Shown here: positions 18,248-25,679 of the stretch, piece after piece
Layout: the number at the start of each line of letters is the position of its first letter
Position numbering within the stretch: position 1 is the first letter of the stretch
Origin: a bacterium
GTDB taxonomy: Bacteria; Hydrothermota; Tepidihabitantia; SM23-42; JAOAFX01
DNA length: 64,000 bases
Direction: 5' to 3'
Assembly (NCBI GenBank): GCA_036382775.1
Contig: DASVHD010000035.1
Coordinates: 155,001 to 219,000, forward strand
Made by a program: the position numbers and the translations under genes
The notes under the pieces: model-generated
Told to the model about the DNA's origin: nothing
The model's input: the letters and a program-made list of their open reading frames with translations, nothing else
Databases searched by the model: none

Positions 18248-18434
18248 CGAATAAAACGAATTTAAGCAGACGAATGATACAAATAAAACCTAATTGCGAA
18301 TTATTCGAATATTAAAAAGGCGAATAACACGAATTGAAACAACCCATAGTAGACGAAAACCATATCATATATGCAGACCTATCATATAAAATAGTTATGA
18401 AAGAATTGTCATTCGTTGAATTCGCTATCATTCG
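18248..18434. repeat. CGAAT / ATTCG periodic repeat cluster
   Basis: CGAAT occurs at 18248, 18257, 18271, 18297, 18306, 18321 and 18330, mostly paired 9 nt apart. The reverse complement ATTCG occurs at 18411, 18420 and 18430. The left half is therefore inverted relative to the right half and could fold back. This fills the 212-bp gap between tRNA-Leu and the next gene. No ORF or clear terminator is visible here. Confidence 0.75.
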
Positions 18435-18453
18435 TTTAACAAATTAGTAAAGC

Positions 18454-20037
18454 ATGGCAAAATATCTGTGGCGTATCGTTTTTGCTCTACTTGTTATCTA
18501 CCTTCTTTTCTATGTTGTAAATTCGATCCTGATCATTGTCTATCCTTATCAAATATCATACCCGGAAGGTTTCTTGCTGAACCAGGCGTTCACTATCGCC
18601 CAAGGCAGACCGATCTATAATGGCATCACCGATTATCCCTTTTTAGTGGCAAATTATCCTCCTGTTTACCCCTATCTCTGCGGTCTTTTCGTCAAGCTCT
18701 TCGGCGTTTCGTTCGCCTGGGGCCGGATCATCTCATTTCTCGCCATTATTGCCTGCGCTTATTTCATTTATGATATTTGCAGGAATGCCCCCCTTACCCT
18801 TTCTCCCTTACGGGACACCAATCATTATCCCCCCCACCCTAACCCTCCTCCCACAGGGACACCAAATATAATGAAAGATCCTTTTCCACGTTGCCCTCAA
18901 GGGGGGAGAAAAAAGGAGGGGGTGCAATGTTGCCACGATGAGCGAGGGATGGAAATAAATACCAACGGACACCGGCAGCGTGCTAGTCTAATTACTTCCC
19001 TGCTATTTTTGGCTTCACCATACGTGTACAATATAACTACCCAGGTCCGGGTTGACGCGTTGGCGCTTTTTTTGAGTATTTTTGGTATCTGGTTCGCGCT
19101 TAAGAATATCAATAAAAAAATCATGTACCTTTCGGCCCTGTTTTTTGCAGCCGCGCTTTTCACAAAACAAACATATGCGGCCGCCCCGATCGCATTTGCT
19201 GTTTATTTATTTTTCATAAACCGAACCCGCGGCTTTTTATTTATTGTCATGACTCTCTTATCCTATTCGGTCGTATTTTTAGTTTTTAATACCCTAACCG
19301 CTGGCGAACTATACCGAAATAACGTGCTGTATAATGCCAATCCTTATAGTTTCCTGTTCGCCATCAAAATGTACGCGTCTCTATTAAAGACGCATCTGAT
19401 ATTGATCACTCTTTCCATCGCTTATATGATCTTTTCACCGGTCAAAAAACACATCCTGTCGTTCTTTTCGATTTATTTCATCGTCGCGGCGCTGGTCGCG
19501 CTTTCCATCGGCAAGATCGGTTCCAATGTCAATTACTTTCTGGAACTTATCGCGGCAGGAAGCATCGTCGTTGGCTTGTGCGCTAACGAACTAATGGAAA
19601 ATACCAAAACACAGCTGATCCTGCCTGCTTTGCTTATCGCACAACTGATCCTGTTCGCGCATCTCCCGTTCATCACCGGCAAAACACCATCTAAAATCGA
19701 CCGCGAAACAGGACAGCGCATATCAACGATGATCCAGGCTGCTCCAGGAGATATCATTTCCGAAGACGCAGGAATTCTGATCCTGAATAACAGAAAAGTG
19801 CTTTACCAGCCGTTCGAATTTACCCAGCTTAAGAACCAGGGGCTTTGGGATCAGAGCCGGTTCGTACGGGACATCGATATTCAAAAATTTAGTCTGCTTA
19901 TTCTTGGATCTGATACTCAGGGATCTTATGATGAAGAACGATTCACACCTGAAATAGTCGCGGCGATTGCGAACAGCTACATGCTGAAGGAAAAGATCGG
20001 GGATTGGTATATATATAAACCAATAAAAAATGAATAG
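18454..20037 (+). CDS. Multi-pass membrane glycosyltransferase (GT39/ArnT/PMT-like) with in-frame repeat insertion
   Basis: A 527-aa integral membrane protein with about 9-11 hydrophobic helices. The first extracytoplasmic loop has YPEGFLLNQAF and NYPPVYPYLC, resembling the acidic-site loop of GT-C enzymes (PMT/ArnT/DUF2029 type), which use polyprenyl-phosphate sugars at the outer face. Residues about 111-175 are a Pro/Arg/Cys-rich hydrophilic block unlike the rest. It is encoded by a dispersed DNA repeat whose inverted copy lies at 41820-41926. Without it, helix 3 (ending YFIYDICR) would run directly into RASLITSLLFLASP. The frame is kept, so the gene may still be functional with a large cytoplasmic or periplasmic loop. 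ATG 18454 lacks both an SD sequence and a strong promoter. Confidence 0.72.
   Translation: MAKYLWRIVFALLVIYLLFYVVNSILIIVYPYQISYPEGFLLNQAFTIAQGRPIYNGITDYPFLVANYPPVYPYLCGLFVKLFGVSFAWGRIISFLAIIACAYFIYDICRNAPLTLSPLRDTNHYPPHPNPPPTGTPNIMKDPFPRCPQGGRKKEGVQCCHDERGMEINTNGHRQRASLITSLLFLASPYVYNITTQVRVDALALFLSIFGIWFALKNINKKIMYLSALFFAAALFTKQTYAAAPIAFAVYLFFINRTRGFLFIVMTLLSYSVVFLVFNTLTAGELYRNNVLYNANPYSFLFAIKMYASLLKTHLILITLSIAYMIFSPVKKHILSFFSIYFIVAALVALSIGKIGSNVNYFLELIAAGSIVVGLCANELMENTKTQLILPALLIAQLILFAHLPFITGKTPSKIDRETGQRISTMIQAAPGDIISEDAGILILNNRKVLYQPFEFTQLKNQGLWDQSRFVRDIDIQKFSLLILGSDTQGSYDEERFTPEIVAAIANSYMLKEKIGDWYIYKPIKNE
18785..18980 (+). repeat. Dispersed repeat inserted in frame in the membrane glycosyltransferase gene
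   Basis: A C- and G-tract-rich block between codons for DICR and RASL. The part 18825-18932 matches the reverse complement of 41820-41926 with about five differences in 108 bases, including GGACACCAAATATAATGAAA. Such identity over a non-coding match shows that it is an inserted element, not gene sequence. Confidence 0.88.
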
Positions 20038-20042
20038 AACTG

Positions 20043-20169
20043 GGATTGCTTCCCCTCCGTACCTCGGGACACCATTTATCCCTCACCCCTACCCTCTCCC
20101 TTACAAAGGGAGAGGAATAAGGTGAGGGTTGAATTTATAAGGTTGCGCACAAAGCTTGCTCGCAATGAC
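20043..20169 (+). repeat. Dispersed repeat with internal hairpin and GATTGCTTCCC / CTCGCAATGAC ends
   Basis: Starts with GATTGCTTCCCCTC and ends with GCTCGCAATGAC, the same outer ends as the element at 41796-41960 in opposite orientation. The core is a hairpin, CCCTCTCCCTT-aca-AAGGGAGAGG, flanked by CCCTCACC / GGTGAGGG. The next gene's ATG lies inside its right end. Confidence 0.82.
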
Positions 20170-20731
20170 AGAACAGAAAAACATCTTACGAGCAGGTAAT
20201 TTTTTTTTCCGTTACAGAGCTGTTATTGCCGTACCGTTCTTTATCGCCCTGGTGTTACTATCCAAACGCCCTTATTCCTTGGTCGTACCTGTTGTCCTAA
20301 CGCTGGTTGGTCTGGCAGTCCGGTCATGGGCTGCGGCATACGTCGGCAAAGGTTCGCGGGGCACTACGATCCTGGCCGAATACAGGATCGTCAATGGTCC
20401 ATACCGGTTCTACCGGCACCCCATCTATCTCGGCAACTTACTGCTGGTGTACGGGACGGTTGTATTGTTTAATCCTGGTGTGCTGTTTTCAATACTGGTG
20501 ATCTTTCTTTTTCTCGTTGAATACAGCATCATCATCAAAACCGAGGACGAGTACCTTATAAATAAAGAACCTAAAATGGTACGGTTCAGTTTCCAGAACT
20601 TAGCCCATGAACTGTCGACGCTCCTCGTCATGATCGTCATCTACTTGATCTATGTATTGAGGTTTGTGGTTTTTTCACGGATTTTACCCGTATTGACATT
20701 GTCATGTGCTCTGATATACTTTCAAAAATGA
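20165..20731 (+). CDS. Isoprenylcysteine carboxyl methyltransferase (ICMT)-family membrane methyltransferase
   Basis: About 188 residues with four or five hydrophobic helices. The family signature GPYRFYRHPIYLGNLL (about residues 78-93) contains the RHP-Y-G residues that bind S-adenosylmethionine in ICMT/PEMT proteins. Bacterial members methylate small lipophilic or unknown substrates; none can be assigned here. The start is ATG 20165 (TTG 20156 would add three residues). That ATG lies in the GCAATGAC end of a dispersed repeat, so the present 5' end was shaped by the insertion. No SD sequence or promoter is evident, and expression may depend on the upstream gene. The 3' end overlaps the next gene by 4 bp and carries its promoter. 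Confidence 0.8.
   Translation: MTEQKNILRAGNFFFRYRAVIAVPFFIALVLLSKRPYSLVVPVVLTLVGLAVRSWAAAYVGKGSRGTTILAEYRIVNGPYRFYRHPIYLGNLLLVYGTVVLFNPGVLFSILVIFLFLVEYSIIIKTEDEYLINKEPKMVRFSFQNLAHELSTLLVMIVIYLIYVLRFVVFSRILPVLTLSCALIYFQK
20693..20720 (+). promoter_or_regulatory. Internal promoter for the CofE-like gene
   Basis: TTGACA (20693-20698), 16-bp spacer, TATACT (20715-20720), then 7 bases to ATG 20728. It lies wholly within the 3' end of the ICMT-family gene. It excludes the upstream in-frame codon at 20704, which lies between the two promoter boxes. Confidence 0.82.
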
Positions 20732-21435
20732 ACGGTTCCTGGCAACCGAACGAAGGAAAAAAGCTCAACATCGAACTCGCAGGCGTTTTATATTCGCGCC
20801 TGCCCGTAAAAACCCACGTCATCAGCGCCGGCGACGATCTTTTCAAGATCGTCGATGAGTACGTCAAACCTCACCTGCAGGCCGGCGATATGATCTTTAT
20901 CAGCGAACGCGTCGTTGCCATCACCCAGGGACGGGCTTATCCAATAAAGGATATCAAACCCTCGTGGTTAGCCAGGTTCCTGGTCAAGTTCGTCTACAAG
21001 TCACCTCACGGCATCGGTCTGGGCAGTCCCTGGACCATGGAGCTCGCCATCCGGGAAGCAGGCGCATTCATTATCCTGCTCGCCGCCATGGTCTCTGCCG
21101 TGACCAAACTTTTCGGCATCAAGGGAATGTTCTACGTGATCGCGGGCAAGCGGGTCGCCGCGATCGACGGTCCATGCGATTATACCCTGCCGCCTTACAA
21201 CCAGTACGCGAAACTTGGTCCTAAAAATCCGAACAAGGTCGCCCGGTTATTGAAAGAAAAATTCGGTCATGAGGTGGTAATAATCGACGCCAACGACCTG
21301 GGGGTCGTCGTGCTGGGCAGATCCAGCAAAAATATTACGGAGCAGTTCGGCAAGAACGTTTTCCGCGATAATCCCTTAGGACAATCCAGCCAGCAAACAC
21401 CGCTGTGTATCGTGAGACGAGTATCTAATAATTAG
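20728..21435 (+). CDS. Coenzyme F420-0:L-glutamate ligase (CofE)-like protein
   Basis: A 235-aa protein with the F420-ligase family outline: RLPVKTHVISAGDDLFKIVDEYV at the N-terminus, GDMIFISERVVAITQGRA, and the later IDGPCDYTLPPYN and VIIDANDLGVVVLG blocks. In F420-producing organisms CofE adds glutamates to F420-0 with GTP. No other F420 biosynthesis gene is in this window, and similar proteins occur in genomes without F420, where their role is unknown. The start at 20728 is set by the promoter. It overlaps the ICMT-family stop (ATGA). It converges on the PBP gene across a 62-bp AT-rich gap that contains degenerate TACTAAT-type repeats. Confidence 0.78.
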   Translation: MNGSWQPNEGKKLNIELAGVLYSRLPVKTHVISAGDDLFKIVDEYVKPHLQAGDMIFISERVVAITQGRAYPIKDIKPSWLARFLVKFVYKSPHGIGLGSPWTMELAIREAGAFIILLAAMVSAVTKLFGIKGMFYVIAGKRVAAIDGPCDYTLPPYNQYAKLGPKNPNKVARLLKEKFGHEVVIIDANDLGVVVLGRSSKNITEQFGKNVFRDNPLGQSSQQTPLCIVRRVSNN

Positions 21436-21497
21436 TATCTGTTTATTTTTTGGGATTTTTTTCTAATTACTAATCACTACTTACTAATTACTGTTGT

Positions 21498-23582
21498 TTA
21501 GTATCCCTGCAGCGCCGATTTGTCGATCTTTTCGAACTCGACTTCTTCTTCGATCCGGTCGGCGAACGAGTGCACATCGCACTTATTCTGGGGTTCGGTA
21601 CCCGCGATAAAAGCTTCATCCTTGGGTTTGGGGCAGTAATCGGTGGCGATCAGACCGGATGTCTGGCAGATTTTGCACCAAACAATGTTATCCGGGATCG
21701 GGAAATCACCGGTCATAAGGGTATCGATCTGCTTCATGATATCGCCCCAGATCGGCGCGGACACGACGCCGCCCGTGGCACCCCGGTAGATGCGCTGGTT
21801 GTCGTCAAATCCGATCCAGATGCCGGCCGTGTATTTGGGCGTGAACCCGACGAACCAGGCGTCCGAGTAATTATCAGTGGTGCCGGTCTTGCCCGCAGCC
21901 GGGCCCCGGTAGTATTTCCGGACCTCGATCCCGGTCCCGTTGTCAACGACCGATCTCATCAAATTGACCATAACATAGCTGATCGGCGGCGATAGCCGGC
22001 GTTCGGATTCCGGCTCATTACGCTCGATGACCGTACCGTCCTTGTCGGTTATCCGCCTTATGAATATCGGTTCGTTCTCCACGCCCATGTTGCCGATCGT
22101 GCTGAACGCGCTGGTTAGTTCAAGCAGGGTCACGGTGCAGCTGCCCAGCGCCAGCGAAACCACGGGCAGGAGGGGCGATTTGATACCAAGCGCATGCGCA
22201 TACCTGACGACCAGGTCCGGGCCGATCGTTCTGATCAACCTGATCGCGACCAGGTTCCGCGAAAGCGCGAGCGCCCTGCGCAGCGTGATCGGACCAAGGA
22301 ATTCGTGATCATAATTGGACGGCCGGTAGATGCTGTCCTGACCCGGAACCTCGAGCACGATCGGCAGATCGAGCAGAACATCGGCGGCCGTGAACCCGTT
22401 ATCGATCGCTGCCGCAAAGACAAATATCTTGAAAGCGCTGCCGGTCTGCCGGCGCGCCTGGGTCGCCCGGTTGAACTTGCTCTGGGCAAAATCGCGTCCG
22501 CCCACCAGCGCTTTCACCTCGCCGGTATGCTGGTCCAGGATCACAACGGCGCCCTGGACATAAGGCGTCGCGTTCAAAGAATCATCGATACCGATCGAAT
22601 CGATCTTGGATTTTGAGTTCTTGAATTTGTATTCTTTCTCCATTTGCGCAAGGTGTTTTTCCAGGACCGCCTCGGCGACCTTTTGCATTGTAGTATTCAT
22701 CGTCGTGTAAATATTGGCGCCGCTCCGGTAGAGGAATTCGCCGCCGTATTTCATTTCAAGATGACGCCGCAATTCCTCCATGAAATATTCGCCGACTGCC
22801 TTTTGGGGTTTATGCTCCACGACCGCGAGCGATTCCTGGACCGCTTTTTCATATTCCTCTTCCAAAATGATATGTTCCTTCAGCATTTCCTTCAGCACGA
22901 GGTTGCGCCGCGTCCGCGCGCGGTCCGGATACTTGTATGGAGAATAGCTTTCCGGCGACTTTGGCAGCGCGATCAGGAGCGCGCATTCGTTAAGGTTCAG
23001 ATCCTTGACCTTTTTATCGAAATAATAGCGCGCCGCGGTCTCCACGCCATACCGTCCCTGGCCAAAATTCACCTGGTTGAAATATTTTTCCAATATTTCG
23101 TCCTTGGTATACGCCTTTTCGATGCGTATCGCCAGCATGATCTCCTTCATTTTGCGCAGGAGTGTCTTTTCCTGGGTCAGGAACATGTTCCGGGCGAGCT
23201 GCATGGTGATGGTGCTGAACCCCTGTTCCGCCCGCAAGTGCAAAATGTTCACGATCAATGAACGGAGCAGAGCCTTGATGTCCACGCCCCAGTGCTGGTA
23301 AAAAAGCTTGTCCTCGATGCAAATGAAACCTTTTTTCAGGTAGTCGGGGACTTCGGCAAAGTTCGTTAATTCGCGGCGCTCGATAAAAAATTCGCCGATT
23401 TGAATATTGTCCTGGTCAAAGATCTTCGTCGCCACCGGCGGGTTGAACATCGCGATCGATTCAACCGGCGGCAAGCCCCGGACCACGGCCATGTATGTCC
23501 CGGCGCCGAAACCAACGGCGAGCGACGCCGCCAGGATCAGGATCACTCTCAAGCGGTGGCGCTTTTTACCGCTGGCTTTCAT
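21498..23582 (-). CDS. Class A penicillin-binding protein (PBP1A-type)
   Basis: About 694 residues. The order is a cytoplasmic basic stretch, one transmembrane anchor (VILILAASLAVGFGAG), a GT51 glycosyltransferase domain (EDKLFYQHWGVD with the catalytic Glu, GFSTITMQLARN, then the FNQVNFGQGRYGVE block) and a penicillin-binding transpeptidase domain with all three motifs: SAFK, SRN and KTGT. It polymerises and cross-links peptidoglycan. ATG 23582 has an upstream AAGGAAA at good spacing and lies just past the stop of the ATPase gene. A start at 23624 would overlap that gene by 32 bp and add 14 residues. Last gene of accD / ATPase / PBP1A. Confidence 0.93.
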   Translation of the reverse strand: MKASGKKRHRLRVILILAASLAVGFGAGTYMAVVRGLPPVESIAMFNPPVATKIFDQDNIQIGEFFIERRELTNFAEVPDYLKKGFICIEDKLFYQHWGVDIKALLRSLIVNILHLRAEQGFSTITMQLARNMFLTQEKTLLRKMKEIMLAIRIEKAYTKDEILEKYFNQVNFGQGRYGVETAARYYFDKKVKDLNLNECALLIALPKSPESYSPYKYPDRARTRRNLVLKEMLKEHIILEEEYEKAVQESLAVVEHKPQKAVGEYFMEELRRHLEMKYGGEFLYRSGANIYTTMNTTMQKVAEAVLEKHLAQMEKEYKFKNSKSKIDSIGIDDSLNATPYVQGAVVILDQHTGEVKALVGGRDFAQSKFNRATQARRQTGSAFKIFVFAAAIDNGFTAADVLLDLPIVLEVPGQDSIYRPSNYDHEFLGPITLRRALALSRNLVAIRLIRTIGPDLVVRYAHALGIKSPLLPVVSLALGSCTVTLLELTSAFSTIGNMGVENEPIFIRRITDKDGTVIERNEPESERRLSPPISYVMVNLMRSVVDNGTGIEVRKYYRGPAAGKTGTTDNYSDAWFVGFTPKYTAGIWIGFDDNQRIYRGATGGVVSAPIWGDIMKQIDTLMTGDFPIPDNIVWCKICQTSGLIATDYCPKPKDEAFIAGTEPQNKCDVHSFADRIEEEVEFEKIDKSALQGY

Positions 23583-23592
23583 AAGGTTTTCC

Positions 23593-24669
23593 TTATGCTC
23601 GAAGTGATTTTTCGCTTTTTCCATCGAAAATGTACAGCCGGTCAGGGCTGATCCTCAATTGCAGCTCGCGGGCGACCTGGGGAGTGCAGCCTTCAGGCAC
23701 CCGGGCCTGGAACAATGCATCGCCGAATTTTCCATAAACATAGGTCTCGCCGCCAACGGGTTCGATCATTTCCACCATGATGGGAACTGGCGTGCCGGCG
23801 GCATCGAACGAAAAATCAGCCGGTCTGATCCCGACGATCAGTTCCTCGCCCAGATATTTTTTGTATTTTGTATCCAGCGCCATCGCGCAGGAGTGGTTGC
23901 TCAAGATCAGGGAGCCGTCGTGCATCGTCACTTTTCCTCGGAAAAAGTTCATCGGCGGCATTCCGATGAAACTGGCAACGAAACGGTTTTCCGGTTTATG
24001 GTATATATCATGGGGATTGCCGATCTGCTGGACCTCGCCGTCACTGAGCACGACGATCTTTTCGCCCAGCGTCATCGCTTCAACCTGATCATGGGTCACA
24101 TAGATCACCGTGGACCCTAATTTTTTATGAAGACGGGCAATCTCTGTCCTCATCTGGACCCTGAGCTTGGCATCGAGATTCGACAATGGTTCATCGAAAA
24201 GGAATAATTTCGGCTGCCGGACGATCGCCCGGCCCAGGGCGACCCGCTGGCGCTGACCGCCGGAAAGCTGCCTGGGTTTTCTCTTCAGCAACCCCCTGAT
24301 GTCAAGGATATCAGCGGCTTTCATCACCATATCTTCGATCTGGGCCCGCCGGTAATTGCGCATCCGCAACCCGAACGCCATATTGTCATAGACGGTCATG
24401 TGCGGATACAGCGCATAGTTCTGGAAGACCATCGCGATATCGCGTTTATGGGGCGGGACATCATCGACCATCATGCCGTTTATATAAATATGGCCGCCGG
24501 ATATATCCTCAAGGCCGGCGATCATGCGCAGGATCGTGGTTTTGCCGCATCCAGATGGGCCCAGCAGGACGGCGAACTCACGGTCAGCCACGGTAAAATC
24601 GACCCTGCTGACGGCCGGCACGTTCTTTTCAAAAACCTTGGTCACATTTTCAAGTTTGATCTCAGCCAT
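23593..24669 (-). CDS. Sugar-type ABC transporter ATPase (MsmX/UgpC/MalK family)
   Basis: A 358-aa ATPase. Walker A is GPSGCGKTT (37-45), the Q-loop VFQNYALYPH, the signature LSGGQ (135-139), Walker B LFLFDEP (155-161) and the switch VTHDQ. The C-terminal 120 residues form the TOBE-type regulatory region of carbohydrate importers. No permease or binding protein is adjacent; instead the gene lies between accD and PBP1A. The permease pair at 53452-55207 has no ATPase of its own, so this may be the shared energiser, as MsmX is in Bacillus. That pairing is inference. The gene follows accD by 40 bp. Confidence 0.92.
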   Translation of the reverse strand: MAEIKLENVTKVFEKNVPAVSRVDFTVADREFAVLLGPSGCGKTTILRMIAGLEDISGGHIYINGMMVDDVPPHKRDIAMVFQNYALYPHMTVYDNMAFGLRMRNYRRAQIEDMVMKAADILDIRGLLKRKPRQLSGGQRQRVALGRAIVRQPKLFLFDEPLSNLDAKLRVQMRTEIARLHKKLGSTVIYVTHDQVEAMTLGEKIVVLSDGEVQQIGNPHDIYHKPENRFVASFIGMPPMNFFRGKVTMHDGSLILSNHSCAMALDTKYKKYLGEELIVGIRPADFSFDAAGTPVPIMVEMIEPVGGETYVYGKFGDALFQARVPEGCTPQVARELQLRISPDRLYIFDGKSEKSLRA

Positions 24670-24709
24670 GATGCGTCGATTTCACTATCGATCTTGATAA
24701 ACTGATTAT

Positions 24710-25537
24710 CTATTTCGGCACGACGATATTCAATATCCGGACCAGAGTGTTCTTCAAATCTTTCCTCGATACGAGCATGTCGACAAGCCCGTGCTCGATC
24801 ATGAATTCTGAGCGTTGGAAACCCGGCGGCAGTTTTTCGCCGATCGTCTGTTCTATGACCCGCGCACCGGTAAAACCAAGCAGCGCGCCTGGTTCCGCGA
24901 TGATGATATCACCCAGCGAAGCGTACGATGCCATGACGCCGGCGGTCGTGGGGTTGGTCAGGATGGAGATGAACAGGATCTTCTTCTGCGCCAGCAAGGC
25001 CAGTTCGGCAGAAGTCTTTGACATCTGCATCAGGGAAAATATCCCCTCTTGCATCCGGGCGCCGCCCGAGGTGGACAGGATAATGAGCGGGACCTCTTTT
25101 TCGCAGGCCAAACGTACGCTGCGCGCGACCTTTTCACCGATGACCGAACCCATGCTGCCGCCCATGAACCTGAAATCCATCGCCGCGAATACGACCAGCC
25201 GGCCGCTGATCTTGGCCTGACCGTAGATCACACCGTCCTTAAGACCGGTTTTTTGCTGGTCTCGCTTTATTTTCTTTTTGTATTCCGGGAATTCAAGGGG
25301 ATCGGCTGATTCCAAATCGGCATCATATTCTTCAAAACTGCCCTCATCAAGCAACAGGCTGATATAATCCGTGCAGTTTATCCTGAAATGGAAATTACAT
25401 TTGTGGCAGATCCACAGGTTTTTTTCCAGCTCATTGCGGTACAGGATCTCGCCGCAACTGTCGCACTTGACCCAGATGCCTTCGGGCAAAACCAGCTTTT
25501 CCTCGGGTTTTGCCTGAACTTTCTTTTTAAACCACAT
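24710..25537 (-). CDS. accD: Acetyl-CoA carboxylase carboxyltransferase subunit beta
   Basis: A 275-aa AccD. The N-terminal zinc ribbon has C25-x2-C28 and C44-x2-C47. The carboxyltransferase (crotonase-fold) core follows, with STSGGARMQEG and the oxyanion-forming glycine-rich segment, ending in PGALLGFTGARVIEQT. It transfers CO2 from carboxybiotin to acetyl-CoA to make malonyl-CoA for fatty acids, in complex with AccA, which is not in this window. The ATG is set by a promoter whose -10 ends 5 bases upstream. It heads a three-gene operon with the ATPase and PBP1A, linking lipid and wall synthesis. Confidence 0.96.
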   Translation of the reverse strand: MWFKKKVQAKPEEKLVLPEGIWVKCDSCGEILYRNELEKNLWICHKCNFHFRINCTDYISLLLDEGSFEEYDADLESADPLEFPEYKKKIKRDQQKTGLKDGVIYGQAKISGRLVVFAAMDFRFMGGSMGSVIGEKVARSVRLACEKEVPLIILSTSGGARMQEGIFSLMQMSKTSAELALLAQKKILFISILTNPTTAGVMASYASLGDIIIAEPGALLGFTGARVIEQTIGEKLPPGFQRSEFMIEHGLVDMLVSRKDLKNTLVRILNIVVPK

Positions 25538-25542
25538 GTGTT

Positions 25543-25570
25543 ATTTTACCGTGTTTTGTGGAAAAGTCAA
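25543..25570 (-). promoter_or_regulatory. Promoter of the accD operon, leaderless
   Basis: On the minus strand: TTGACT (25570-25565), 16-bp spacer, TAAAAT (25548-25543), then 5 bases to ATG 25537. Confidence 0.83.
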
Positions 25571-25595
25571 GGGTAAGGCAGATCAGCGATGGTTT

Positions 25596-25667
25596 ATGGT
25601 TGAACCATGTAGGGCAAGGCTTTCCTCCAGAACCGGTGGTTCCTGCGGAACCTGAGGTTAGCCTTGC
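25596..25667 (-). terminator. Tandem hairpins downstream of asd
   Basis: ATGGTT-G-AACCAT (25596-25608), then a long stem GCAAGGCT (25614-25621) / AGCCTTGC (25660-25667) enclosing a second stem GGTTCC-tgc-GGAACC. It lies between the asd stop and the accD promoter. There is no U-run on the minus strand, so it may be a dispersed palindromic repeat acting as an RNA 3' structure rather than a classic intrinsic terminator. Confidence 0.45.
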
Positions 25668-25679
25668 GGAATGCCGATA

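Noticed and set aside
18248-18434. Possible CRISPR-like array
   Set aside because: Units are only 5 nt with 4-10-nt gaps, change orientation, and there are no spacers or cas genes. It is a degenerate periodic repeat.
22194-23261. Long plus-strand open frames opposite the PBP1A gene
   Set aside because: Shadows of the PBP1A coding strand. Their translations have no domain and PBP1A has all expected motifs.
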